In this document: positions 42,565-55,005 of the stretch, piece after piece
Layout of the letters: every line of letters begins with the position of its first letter
Numbering within the stretch: the first letter of the stretch is position 1
Source of the DNA: Plantago major
Lineage: Eukaryota > Streptophyta > Magnoliopsida > Lamiales > Plantaginaceae
Reading direction: 5' to 3'
Assembly (NCBI GenBank): GCA_026545765.1
Contig: CM048839.1
Span: forward strand, 92,408,914 to 92,472,913
DNA: 64,000 bases
The notes under the pieces: generated by a model
What the model was told of the DNA's origin: nothing
Database searches by the model: none
What the model saw: only the letters and a program-made list of their open reading frames with translations
Position numbers and translations under genes: made by a program

Positions 42565-45500
42565 ATGGCTCCCAAACGTGCTACTATATTTGGTACTGTT
42601 GAAAAGAAAGCACCAGTGCTGGTTATAACAAACAATCGGTTGATTGGAGAGTTCAATCCTGATCTTTGGACTTCAAATTACAGGATGATTTGGGGTGGTG
42701 TCATTATTGAGGAATACCTGGTTGCTGCAATAGAAAACCAGACTGACAGAAAGCTGGTACTTGATATGCTTGAAAAGGCACAAATCAAGGGCTTTCTATC
42801 TGCTCTTCCCAGTGGAGTTTCTTCACTGGATATCCTGGAGTTTTACAACAACTCCACGATTATCTCCAAAGTCTCTGAAGGCACTGAGACAGTGTCTATC
42901 AAGACCAAAGTCCAAGGATAAGAAATTCTGTTGGACGAAACAGCTTTTTGTGACCTGTTTGAACTTCAAAATCTTGGAAAGGATTTTGAAATTGACACCA
43001 AGGATGAAGAACTCCTTGAAGGTGTGAAGCAACTATACAGTGATGTGTGTGATCTTGACAAGCTAGACACACCCATCTACTTTTAGCTTGCTGACATAAG
43101 GACCAGACATCTGTTGGTCCACTGGGATGCGTTGGCATGTATCCTTCACAGATGCTTTGATGGTCTACAAGGAGGTGCTGACCAGATAAGTCAAGAACGC
43201 TGGATGATGATGTTCTTGTTGAATCAACAAGACAAAAGGCTGGAAAACCCTTTTAATTGGGGGAAGTACGCCTTCATGAAATTTGTGAAGAAGATACAAG
43301 GCTTTGAACCTAAAATCGTTAAGGGCCTTGCTGAGACAAAAGCCACAATAAGCTATGGGCTGAAGATTTTCTACTTACTGGAGTGCCTTGGCATTGAGTT
43401 CAGAGAGACGGCAGACATTGCCAATAGTAACCTACTCTACAAATATGAGTATACAAACATGATGAAAAAGGTTACTGCATCTCAGAAAGGTTCCAAGAAA
43501 CGAAATACTAATGAGGTATCTGAAGGTTCCATTGCGACCAAGAGGCCCAGAACTTCACAAAAGAAGTCTGCTGATAAATCAGAAGGCATACCCTCTATGT
43601 CGACTCTCAGATACCTGCCGCCACTGCAGATGAACTCATCAATGCTGCTAAGACCACTTCTGATGAACTCATCAATGCAGATGAACTCATCAATGCTAGA
43701 GAGTGCCTTGCTGATGAACTTATGAATGCTGATAAAAGCAGTGAGAAACTTCAAACTCTCTCTGCAGAAGCAGCAGGGATTGTTGATAACTCCGTTCCAG
43801 ATTTCAATGATGAATCGGACGAGGAGAAGATTCCAGCCCCCAAGGTTACTAAAAAAAAGTAACCAAGGCCAAGGAAAAGAGGACCAAAAGGACCAAGGTT
43901 CCTGAGAAAGCAACTCGCTCAAAGGTTGCTGAGCAAGCACCTATAGCAAAGGTTGTTGGTGCCAACACACCATCAGGGAAAGTCACATATAAACAACTTC
44001 AAGAAGCCCTGATGAGTGGTGACCTAGTGTTGGTATATGCTGATGTCAATACCACACTTAAAAATCTGGAAGAGCTCTCAAATGCTCAAACTTCTGCTTC
44101 TAGAAAACCACAACAACCACAACCACAACAGCCAAAAGTGGTTGATGAAATGGTCAATGAACTCCATTTCGACATACCAGCAATGCAATATGCTGAAGAA
44201 AATCCTGCAAATGAGCAGGTTCCCCAACTCCTAGAGAGGGATCAAACTGAGACATCTGCTCAGAATGATCAACCAGGGGAGGCAACTGAGTTGCACACTC
44301 AGGATAGGTCCGAAGTACCTGAAACTTCAAACAAAGAAGCTGAAATGGAACGACAAGACCAAAGCATAGAAGGGTCACAAGTTCCAGAAACCAATCAGCC
44401 TGACACTACTCAGGTAGCTGAATGGTTTAACTCTCTACTTGTGATATTTTGTGTTTATTAATCTTGTTATTTAATAAAATTTATTTGTTACAGGCCGAAT
44501 TAGAAATACAAGAACAAGAGGAAGCTGGAAAGCTTGCCTCAGAAACTGAGAAAGAGGCTACCACAACCTCACCTCTTGAGGAATCTGAGCCTGTGCCACA
44601 GGTGATAAAGAGTTCCTTAAGATATTACTTTTCAGTTATATGTTAATACACTTAACTAATTAAGTGGATGTTTCTAATGGGCTCCAACTGGGAAAGAAGA
44701 AGATAAGGCAGAAATGCCAGAAAAGGACCAAGAAACCGTCAAGGTTTCTGAAGAAAATGCCACTGGGCCTTCTAGTGTGAAGGTATATAAAACTTAGTGA
44801 TAAACATTCTTCATTATGGGTTAATATAAATTCTTCTCTAATTACTCAATACTTTCTACTTACAGGCTCATTCAGAAGTAGAAGTGCAAGGGGAAAGAGT
44901 TGCGACATCCCCTGCACCCATGGAAATTAATGAAGCCCCCAAGGCAACATCACCAGAAAGAACACCAGAAACTGAGAAAGTTTCTGAGAAAAATGATTCT
45001 GAGCCTCCTGTTGAGGAAGTAAGTGGAAAACTCAGAGATCATTGAAGCTTAATTGCATAAATTCTTTCACGACAATTTCCTAAGTATTGTGATAATTTTA
45101 ATTCTCAGGTTCGAGCAGAAAGAAAGATTGATGAGGACCAGACTCCCAAGTCTCCATCTCACAACAAGATATCTGAGGCACCCCCCGCCTCAGTAGTACA
45201 AGTCTCTGAGCCTGATGACCTCATTCAGGTAACTCAGAAACCTAACTACACTAGTACTCAGATATCTACACAAGTTTTGAATCTAACTCAAAACTCTTTC
45301 TTTCAGGATCAAACAAGTGTGCCAAAGGTCTCTGCATTGTCAACATAAGACCTGCTTCGTTTCTTCAAGGCTCATACTCTGCCAAAACATCTAAAGTGTT
45401 TCAAGAAATGGCAGAAACTCAGATGCTCTGATCTGTTTGAAATCACGAGGGTCACATATCACCCTACCAGAAGAGAAAGAGCATTTGACTTGGAGACTTA

Positions 45501-48087
45501 TGTGCATGCAATGTTTCCAACTGAGCAATATGCATTTGCCAGGTTGATGCATAAGGACTTCGTTAAGGAAGTGGCCAGAAAGCTTATTCAAGGTTTTAAC
45601 TAAGCAGATGGTCAAACCAGAATGCAGATGGCATTCAAGCCTACTTTGCCCCAAACTCTACAATTCATACCCTCTGAGCAAGAGGAAGTTAATGGGCAAA
45701 TGGTCACTATTCCAGAAGTGATCAATCTGGTCTCTGAAGATGAAGAAGAGAAGGAGACTGATGAGAATGACTATGAAGAACCTCCTTCTGACCATCACAA
45801 GGATGAGGATGATAAGAAGGATGATGATGATGCCCCTGCACCAGGGACAGGAGGGATTGCACAAGGAAACAATGCCTCAGTTGCTGAAAAGCACACTAAG
45901 AGGACATCACAAAAATCCCCTCCTCCATCTCCTTAGAAATCTACCCATCCATCTCCCCAACAAAAAGTCACTACTGAACAAGTAGTTGAGCACTCTGAGG
46001 AAAACACTCAGAAAATATTGGATGCACAAGCCAGAGTTGCTCAACTCAAACAATTGTTGGAGGAAGAACAACAGCTACATCTTCAACTGGAAGAAAAGAT
46101 AGCAGAATCTAGAGTTAAGCTAGATAAACTTGAAGAACAAACGCGCAAAGAAACGCAAGCTTACTCTGATATTAAAGGGCTCCGAGACGCTGTTGATTAT
46201 ATTGCTAAGGAGCTAGATGCTGAACAAGTATCTGAAGCAAAGCATGATGCTAAGGCTGCATTTTCACCAAAGAAACCATCCTCCAAAGGCAAGAAACCCA
46301 TATCTGAGATGGTTGCCGCCTTCAGAAACCTTGATGAAGAAGTGCAAGAGGATGAAGATCAATGGGCTGATGACTCAGATGATGAAGAAGACAATGCATT
46401 GGAAGAACACCGCAATGAACACTTAGCGGTTTCTCATTTGAAAACGAAGCTGATTGCTCCTGAAATCTTCAGCAAGCTGCCAAATGTCAACTCTAATGAA
46501 TACTTGAACAGATATCAAGTACTGGCTAAATTGAAAAAGTAGTTGTCTTCACAAGATAAAGCCGCCATTGCATCAGTCCCTGCAGAAATGAAGACATTCA
46601 CTGAGCTCATCACTCAGAGAACAACCAGTCTTGTTGTTGCTCAGAAAGACCTAGGCATGTTTAGGGATGATGACCAAAACTTGGCTGCAAAAGCCTTTGA
46701 AGAGGGTAGCTATGCTGCTGGAAAAGCAGATGCTATTCAAGGCCCACTGGCAGAGCTCACTGATAAGGAAACAGGTCTTATCAAACAAAATCAGGAGCTC
46801 AAGGCTAATATGGAACAGTTGGTTGCTGCTTACAACTATTTGCAGGGCAACTTTGACTCCCTTTCAGAATCCTTTGTGATTCTTAGTCAGTCAACAATGA
46901 CTAAGGGGGAAGGATTTCAAGGTGCTCAGAGAGGAAGAGGAAGAGGAAACAAAAGAAAATTTAAACAACCACCTCTCAGAATAAATGAGCCCTCCTAGTC
47001 AGACTTCTCTACAAATAGTGGCCACCACTCAGCAACTTCCTGAAAAAGGAATGACAACAAGGGCCAGGGCACAGAAACCTCCAAGGAGTACCAAGGCTCC
47101 AAGGAGAACACAAGTAAGAGGGATTGATGAGTCTTCTGAAGAAGAAGAAGAAGAAGAAGAAGAAGAAGAAGAAGAAGGCCAAATCAAATCCCAGGGCAAT
47201 GAAGAAGGCTGCAAAACTTTCACAAGAATTTATCTTGATGATGATGATGAAGAGACTGATGAAGATGAAGCTCCTCTTCACAGAAAAAGAAAAAGGGTTG
47301 ATAGCTTATCTGAGCCCATAGCTGCAAAGCCTTTGGAAGCTAAAACACCCTCTGGAAATAACAAGTCAATACAGGGTGGTTTTTCAAGCAATCCCCCAAG
47401 GAAAATTCAAGACAAAGGAGGAACAGGCTGAGAGCTGAACAAAGAAAACTTCAACTACCACTCAGGCCTGAAGAAGCCAAGATTGAGTATGTGAAGACCA
47501 ACAATGACTCCTCTGTCTACAGATGCATTAATCAGAAGAATGGCTACTGGATTCTGGAACTCAATCACTTACTGGTAAATGAAAATTTTCCAGAACCAAT
47601 CCATAAACAGCTCATGGCATGGAGAAAAGACAAGCCAGTCTTGATTAATACCAACTACATCAAAGCCTGGTTGGATTTTGAAGTGATCAAGAGAATAGAA
47701 GCCATGAAGAAGGACCTCTCTGATGAATGTCCTTATGGAAAGTCAGATGATGTGCACATAATTCCCAACATTACTGGAACAGGCACAAGAGCAAGACTTG
47801 CTGGGGAACCCTTTGAGTCATTTTACATGATTGAAGATCAATACAAGGGTGACATAAGATATCTGAAGATCATATATGAATACTTCAAGCTATCAGATAT
47901 CAGAATTGAGCATGCCTGGAAATGGGTAAAGTATCTATGGGTCAAACAGTTTGCCAAGAAGAATCCCACCAAAACCTACAAGGAAGTTTGTGGATTTGCC
48001 AGAAACACTGAGATGACAGTCAGGACTTTGCTCTTTGACTACTCAGATGATATCAAAAGGTTTGGGGATAGGGAATTTGCAAATTGA
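42565..48087 (+). pseudogene. 5.5-kb extra (env-position) region of the SIRE element
   Basis: The region begins MAPKRATIFGTVEKKAPVLV. An N-terminal globular part includes HWDALACILHRCFDGLQGGA, WMMMFLLNQQ and FNWGKYAFMKFVKKI, followed by a basic KKR-rich part and Q/P/E-rich repeats. A long coiled coil near 46.0-46.2 kb (ARVAQLKQLLEEEQQLHLQL) and a (GAA)n glutamate run at about 47138-47176 come next. The C-terminal domain has SVYRCINQKNGYWILELNHL and WKWVKYLWVKQFAKK. Intron-like spacers occur near 44.4-45.3 kb. I recognise no enzyme family and no convincing membrane segments, so env is a name of position only. Several breaks; fossil. Confidence 0.65.
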
Positions 48088-48455
48088 TCCATAGATCTGC
48101 TGATTAAAGATCTTGAAGACTAGTTTATTAAGATGTTTAGTTGGAGCTTGGTCACTCCTGTTGTCCTAATTTAACTAAGTGTTTTGTATCTTTGCTGAAT
48201 GTACTTTCTTGTTCTATCATTGTAAAAGTTATCTGTAAACTTTCTTTGTAACATATCTGATGAACCTACTCTCAGATATCAATCTATAAAAAGATAACTT
48301 GTCAGCAAAGATCACACCTTGTGATTTGGTTGATGCTTACTTTCTGCACTTAATTAAAATTTTAATTGAAAAGATCATAAGAATTGATTAAGTAATAGAT
48401 TGTTCCCTCTTCCAGGTTGTAATAGTTTTTTAAAGATAGTCATCGTTGACTGATC

Positions 48456-48470
48456 AAAAAGGGGAAAATT
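48456..48470 (+). promoter_or_regulatory. Polypurine tract of the SIRE element
   Basis: AAAAAGGGGAAAATT lies directly before the 3' LTR, where plus-strand DNA synthesis is primed. Confidence 0.8.
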
Positions 48471-50119
48471 TGTTAGGAATATCTGTTTAGATTTTGATCA
48501 GCAACCTAATGACTTATTTTAGCTCAGAAAGGTGGTTAGTACTCTTTGTTCACTTGAACACTGTAAAAGAGGAAAATCACTAAGTATGATAGTCTAAGCA
48601 AATCTTGTATAGGATGTTAGGTCTCTGAATGTAATTTTTATTTCCTTGAAGAAGACCAAGAAAAGGCATCCAGTAGGAGAAGTTCAACTTAAAGATGAAG
48701 TTTTGAAGACTGCACAAGATTGCTGAAGACAAAGGTTATCAGAAACCTATGTCCAGATATCTTTGACAAACAAGTGTTTCTCAATGAACCAGTTTTGCAA
48801 AAGATATCTGAGAACGCAAGGTTTCTGAACGAGGAAAAGTGCCCACAAATATCTACACTCAGATACCTTGGATAAAACTATGTTTCTGGGAAACAATGTT
48901 TCAACAGGTATCTAGAGATGAGAAGGTCTATGAAAAGGGACATGCAATGCTTCAGAAAGCGTGCATAGTTCCGTTGGCACTACAGGACAAAAATAGTACA
49001 ATACAATAAATGCGTAGACAGAGACATCTGAACAAAAGAGGAAATCTCTAAAAAGAGACAACGTCTTCTGCAGTACTATTTTTAGATATCAATAGTTTGA
49101 ATTTCATTAAGCCTAACGGATACTATTCAAACGGCATGATTTACAACTATAAATATCATCACTTAGAATGCTTGAAAAACACACACAGAACTTACACTCT
49201 GAACTCACTGAAAATACCAAGTCTCTCTGAGAATACAACTAGTGGTATTTTTCTCTCAAGCATACAAGTCTTCAACCTACTTATTCTTCAGCTTACAGTT
49301 GCGACTAAGCTCTTGAATTCTAAGTAACACGAAAGTTCTAAGTGTCCTGATCCTTAACAAGCATTGCTATATGTGAAGGAGTTGAATCAAAAGATCAAGT
49401 ATCTGAGATTCATTCTCTAGAACATTTATCATAGACTTGGGTCAGTAAAAGAACATATCACCACACATTGTGAAGTGTGTTAAGTGACTCTTGTTCAAGA
49501 AGGTAGTATTACATAACTGTAGAAGTTATTAATCAACCAAACCTGACAAACTACCTTAACCAACACCTTAAACGGCTGGAGTACAGGAAGTACTTAGTTT
49601 GAGAAACTAAGGAATAACTCCAAGGTTACTGAGCATAGGAAGTACTTAGTTTGGGAAACTAAGGAATAGCTCAAAGGTTTCTGAGTATAGGAAGTACTTG
49701 GTTGTGAAAGCTGGGGAATAACTCAGGGGGAACACTTGGTTGGGAACCTAGTGTATTTAGGAATCGAGAGAAGATATTTGTAAGGTGAACTCAATTATCT
49801 GTCTTAGTGGATTCTAGGTCTGAGAAAGGCCTAAGTGGATTAGTTGAAGGATTACGCCACCTTCAGATACCACAATAAAGATCAATGTTATTTACTTTCT
49901 GCAATTTATTACCTGCTTTATTTACCTTGCTGAGTATTTACACATATCTTGCTAAGCACGTGCACTTATCACAGAAAAGTCTTCCGCTCCCTGAAATTAA
50001 GTATCAAATATCTTCACAGATATCTGAGAAATTGTGTTTATCGACAAAAGTTGTAAAAGACTATTCACCCCCCCTCCCCCCTGCCTAGTCTTTTCCCTTT
50101 GTCGTTATCTGGACCAACA
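48471..50119 (+). repeat. 3' LTR of the SIRE element
   Basis: Collinear with the 5' LTR through its whole length, with scattered substitutions and a few small length changes. The C-run before the end is rearranged to CCCCCCCTCCCCCC. Confidence 0.92.
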
Positions 50120-51530
50120 TGTATCTAGTACTCTTGGTTCACTTGAACATTGTAAAAAAGTAAATATACTTAGTATGATTAGTCTAGTAAATCTTGTATA
50201 GGATGTTAGGTCTCTGAATGTAATTTTATATCTTTGAAGAAGACCAAGAAGAAGGAATCCAGCAGAAAGAGTTCAACTATTTGAAGATATGAAGACTGCA
50301 CAAGATTACAGAGGACTAAGGGATTGTGCCTCAGAAACCATATGCAAAAGATAACTTAGTGAAAACTATGTTTCTGGAAGAAACGATATTTTCCTTAGTT
50401 TCTGAAAGGCTTGGAGTTTCTGATAGCAACGCATGTACTTTAGACAACAGGTATAGTTCCGCTGCACAACAGACAAAAGATAGTACTGATGTATTTAATG
50501 CCATTGCGAACTCACGACCAAAAGTCAGATCTCGAACAAAGAGACAAAAGTTCTGTAGTACTATCAACGGATTGTTTATAGTTTGAATCTCAATAGCCTA
50601 ACGGATAGTAATTCAAACGGCTTAATTTTCACCTATAAATATCACCACTTAGAATGCTTGAACACACACTTGAACGATTGAATTTCATATCCTATACTCA
50701 AGCATACAAGCCTTCTGCCTACTTACTCTCTAGCTTTACAGTTGCGACCAAGCTCTTGATTCTAAGTAGCACGAAAGTTCTAAGTGCCCTGATCCTTAAC
50801 AAGCTATATCTGTCGTGAAGGAGTTGAATTGAAGCACTGTTGCGACTTGCTAAGATATTCATTCTCCTGAACGAAGAACATAGACTTGGGTCAGAAAAGA
50901 ACATATTACCACACACTGTCCAAGTGTGTTAAGTGACTCTTGTTCTAGAAGGTAGTATTACATAACTGTGGAAGTTATTAATCTACCAATCTGATAAACT
51001 CTTCTTAACCAACACCAAAAAAGGCGTGGAGTAGAAGAAGTACTTAGTTTGGGAAACTAAGGAATAACTCCAAAGTTAAAGGTTTTGAGTAGAGGAAGTA
51101 CTTGGCTGGGAAAGTCGGGGAAGAACTCATGGGGAACACTTAGTTGGGTACCTAGTGTATTTAGGAATCGAGAGAAGATATTTGTAAGGTGAACTCAATT
51201 ATTTGTCTTAGTGGAATCTAGGTCTGGGAAGGGCCGAAGTGGATTAGTTGAAGGATTACGCCACCTTCAGATACCACTATAAAGCTACTGTGTTATTTAC
51301 TTTCTGCACTTACTTTCTGCCTTTACTTACTTGCAAAGTAATTTACACACTTTACTAGCTTGCTGAGCACGTGCACTTATCAGAAAGACTTCTACTATTC
51401 TGATTATAAGTATCAGAAAGTTACAAAGTTACACAACTTTCTGAGAAACTGTTTTATCGACAAAAGTTTTAAAAGACTATTCACACCCCCTCTAGTCTTT
51501 TACTTTGCCGTTATCTGGACCAACATATTA

Positions 51531-52317
51531 ATAATTGGAATCATAGTGACGCCATGGGGCAAAATATGGAAGTACAAATATTGGGCAGAAGACTGATTTA
51601 GACTATGTTATTTTCATTTGAAAACTAATTAATTTCAGTTTTGTTCATACTCATTTGTTCAGTTCTGTTCTGTTCTGGTTAGTTGTTTTTATACTACAAT
51701 TCAGTTCAGTTCAGTTCTGTTTAGACGAAGAGAACAGAGTCTTAATGGTATACGTGCAAACATAATTTTGTAACCGAGGTGATTTGTTTTAAATTGAAAT
51801 GGTGATTATGTAAATTTATGAATCCCCAATATCAAGAGAAAGGAAACGGATATAGAGCTCAATTTTCTTGCAATTTGCAACTTCACAATACTTATATTCG
51901 GATATGAAATAAAACTTTCACTTTGGTTGAATTTCAGATCTATATATACAATTAAAAATCTAGTTAACTATTTGAAATGTGCTGAACTTTCAGATGTACC
52001 GCATGAGTTTGATAAGTTATCCATACTTACAAAATAGGCGATTTTTTTATTTCAAAGATAACAAAAATAAAAATAACACATGATATTCCGTCTCGTTGCC
52101 ACAAGAAGATATTTTGAATCTGGAGAAGTTTCTTAGCCTCAAATCAAGTTTGTTGGCATGAATATGTTTGGTTGTGCTAATAGTATCATAAATTATAGGT
52201 AGGGACATTCATGGTGTGGTGGAAGGCCAGTCCCCATCTCATTAAATATGTTGCCCTAATATCTTCAAATTCATTCTTGTTATTCCTTAAATAAATAATC
52301 AGATTCCCAATACCTTC
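51531..52317. other. Intergenic spacer with TTCAG repeats
   Basis: About 51655-51745 holds repeated TTCAGTTC and GTTCTG units and GTTTAGACGAAGAGAACAGA. A similar pattern recurs near 63590-63690. This looks like a small dispersed repeat. No gene is seen. Confidence 0.45.
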
Positions 52318-52354
<37 letters not shown>

Positions 52355-52380
52355 GTAATAATAATAATAATAATAATAAT

Positions 52381-52416
<36 letters not shown>

Positions 52417-52442
52417 TATTATTATTATTATTATTATTATTA
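52318..52442. repeat. AAT/ATT compound microsatellite
   Basis: About 100 bases of (AAT)n with two interruptions pass directly into (ATT)n. The whole can fold into a long AT hairpin. Polyisoleucine readings of this stretch are artefacts. Confidence 0.95.
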
Positions 52443-52576
52443 CTTTGAGTATTGAGAGATACGGATTGAACTTGAATGAATGTGTAGAGTTGTTTTGACC
52501 TTCAATTCTTGAGCCCTTCAGGTTAGCAATCAGTATGGAGACCACATGAGAATATCGATTAACATTCTTGATATAA

Positions 52577-52820
52577 TCCTTTCGTTCCGAACTCAACTTT
52601 TCACTTTTTATTTTAATCCGTCCAAACTCAACTTTACCTTCCTAATTTAGAAAGTTTAATACCCCAATTTTCATTATAATTATACTATATCTTCTACTTT
52701 ATTCACCCCCTATTATACTGAATTCAATCTATTTTCTATTTTATTCTCATCCATACTTTATTAACTATTCTCTTAAAATCTAGGTACAGACCCATGTGAA
52801 GTTGAATCCAGGACAGGAAG
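52577..52820. mobile_element. Stowaway-like MITE
   Basis: Inverted ends: CCTTTCGTTCCGAACTCAAC and GTTGAATCCAGGACAGGAAG. A TA follows the right end. The interior is AT-rich and non-coding. The ends have diverged. Confidence 0.6.
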
Positions 52821-52899
52821 TATTATTATAGATGTTGCCTACTCACTCATGATGGATTTGGTTGAAATAATCTTAGTTATACAAAATGAATACCTAGAC

Positions 52900-53507
52900 T
52901 CCTCTCTTCTCATCAAACGCATTTATGACACTCTTAAAGATTTGGATTTGTTGTACCCTGGTGTTTCAAAGAAGCCAAAAATTTTCCTCTGCAAATGGTC
53001 TCCTCTCCACCTCCGGGTTTTGTTGCTCTAAATACTGACGGTGCTTGTTTTACAGATATGAACTATGCAGGGTTTGGGTGCATTTTACGTGACAATCAGG
53101 GGTCGTTTGTTAGTGCAAAACAGACTCACAACTAGCTTTTCATGCAATTTACAGGTACAGACAGGAGATGCGCCAGCACAGGACTCCGCTGGGGTGCCAC
53201 CTCACGAGTTTACAAGATTATCAAATTTTGGTTGTGTATCGGGAAAGTAATATATCCGCAGATGTTTTGGCTAAGTTCGGATGTTCACTACAAAATGCAC
53301 AGCTCTTGGATGCTTTGATGTTTCAGGGTGCAGTTCAGCAGGATAACCTTTTGTATTTCTTTTTGAATCAATGTCCTACTTGGTTAGATCAGACAATTAG
53401 AAGTGATAGGACAAATCATCACGCGTAATATGGTGGGCTTGTACTGGATAATCTTGTAAACTATCATTTTGGTTTGTAATATAAGTATCTTTTCCAAAAA
53501 AATAAAA
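52900..53507 (+). pseudogene. 5'-truncated LINE copy with RNase H fragments
   Basis: The insert is flanked by a 17-bp duplication, AAAATGAATACCTAGAC, at 52883-52899 and 53508-53524. It ends in an A-rich tail, the signs of LINE retrotransposition. Inside, ALNTDGACF and AGFGCILRDNQGSFV match the start of the RNase H domain found at the end of plant LINEs. VVYRESNISADVLAKFGCS matches its end. The middle of the domain is missing or garbled, so the copy has lost internal sequence as well as its 5' part. Confidence 0.85.
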
Positions 53508-53524
53508 AAAATGAATACCTAGAC

Positions 53525-53999
53525 ATACTATACCCTCTAATATGGAGTTTGCTTGATACCTTAGTTGCATGTAATGAGGGAGTTACAATTTTGAAATTCA
53601 ATAGTGTAGAGATCAATATGATTCATGATATCCTTTATGCTCTGTGTTAAACGGACGGTTCTTTCATGTTATTGAAGGAACTATGGGTTTCTCACTTGCT
53701 CCCTTTGAAAAAAAGACATGATTATCCCACTCAGTGATTGCGAATGAATAAAACTACTATTAACGGTTAATTAATTTAAATTGAATCCAATTGTGTGCAA
53801 GAGAGTACAGAGAAAACATGTAGTCAGTTGATTGTATTAGTTGTGTACATGTGTTTGGAAGTCAATTCCAGTAATTCATACTTTTCAATATATAGTTTAA
53901 TGAACATATGAGATATAGATGGGGTACATTGAAGTTTTATAATACTTCCAAGGCATATATTGCACCCGTTCAATAATTGTTGCCAGTGTTGTGTACTTG
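53525..53999. other. Intergenic spacer
   Basis: AT-rich DNA with no gene or clear repeat seen. Confidence 0.4.
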
Positions 54000-55005
54000 T
54001 TGTTTGAGTCGAGCCCGAGCCGATTATTTTATTACTTGAATTTGGCTCGGGCTGTAAGACTACCTGCATTGGTGACACGACGATGATGCGTCGTCGTCAC
54101 GATGTCGTGAGGATTCTCATTGCGACGTATCACACATCGTTAAATTATTATTTTTTTTTTTTACATATTTATCATATTATAAGAGTATTTAAAAGTTGAA
54201 ATTAATAAAATTGCATTTTTAGAACCCATTTTACAATTTATTAAAGTTCAAATAAAACCGTTGATGATTTTTATAGATCTCGGAAAAATAATTCAAACAT
54301 AGTCAAGAGTGGTCTCTATTTATAGATCTCGAAAAAATAAAGCCGTTAGTAATTTTTATTTATTTTTTGCATTTTTATTTTGAAAGTTATAGCTATTTGA
54401 AATTGGACAAAATAAAAAAGTTAAAAAGAAAAATGAAAAGGCAGGTGGCAGCAGCCTGCCCCACGTCAAGCCTTGGCGCGGGGGAGCCACGACGCGCCAT
54501 CGGCGCTGTGATACCCCAGTTTTTAAGTTAACTTTGTATTTTTTGGGTCTTGTATGATTAATTAAAAATGTGTTTATTTTTGTATGATTAATTAAAAATG
54601 TGTTTATTTGTGAGAAAATGTTTTAGAAAATTTTGAAATGTGAATTTGGGGACCAAATTCTTTTAAGGAGGGGTGAGTGTGACACCCCAGATTTTAACGT
54701 ACCTTAGTACTTTTTATCCTTGCATGATTTAATAGTGTTACTTTATTTGTATCAAAGTATATTAGAATTATTTTTGTTTGATGGTGAAGTTTCTTTTGAA
54801 AGTGTATTATTTGTTTTAAAACTCTATGTAACTTATGAATTTGTAATATGTGTTGCTATTTATTTTGTACTGTTTTTTAAAGAAGAGAAATTATTTTTGG
54901 TGTATTTTTCCTACTTAAAAATGTGATTATTTTATCCTTTAATTTGTTGGTGTAATTATATTAAAATAATTGTGACCTCTCTTATATTTATCTTTATGAA
55001 TGATT

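Larger units (their letters stand above)
33968..50119 (+). mobile_element. SIRE/Maximus-type Ty1/copia LTR element, about 16 kb (fossil)
   Basis: LTRs at 33968-35611 and 48471-50119 differ by a few percent by eye. An initiator-Met-type primer site, a purine tract and the copia order gag, protease, integrase, reverse transcriptase, RNase H are present. They are followed by a 5.5-kb extra region at the place where SIRE elements carry an env-like frame. The flanks are GGTAT (33963-33967) and TGTAT (50120-50124), a 5-bp duplication with one difference. The coding regions have on the order of ten or more breaks. LTR similarity suggests a fairly young insertion, probably the latest event in its neighbourhood. 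Confidence 0.93.
33901..51525 (+). mobile_element. Older SIRE-family solo LTR, split by the SIRE element
   Basis: 33901-33967 begins TGTTAGGAAATATCTG like a SIRE LTR, then stops. The rest of that LTR resumes at about 50120 and ends TATCTGGACCAACA at 51525. The outer flanks are an exact 5-bp duplication, TATTA, at 33896-33900 and 51526-51530. With the inner element removed it is a single LTR of about 1.47 kb with no internal region, which is how a solo LTR formed by LTR-LTR recombination looks. Its sequence differs more from the inner LTRs than they do from each other. Confidence 0.85.

Noticed and set aside
47138-47176. (GAA)n run in the SIRE element considered as an expansion-type repeat locus
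   Set aside because: It lies in an acidic coding-like part of a fossil element, and short GAA runs there are ordinary.
52186-52596. Minus-strand frame with a run of isoleucines
   Set aside because: It is the translation of the AAT/ATT microsatellite with chance flanks.
54678-54690. TGTGACACCCC taken as the start of the gypsy-type LTR
   Set aside because: The flank here (GTGAG) does not match the right flank, whereas the start at 54509 gives an exact GGCGC duplication.
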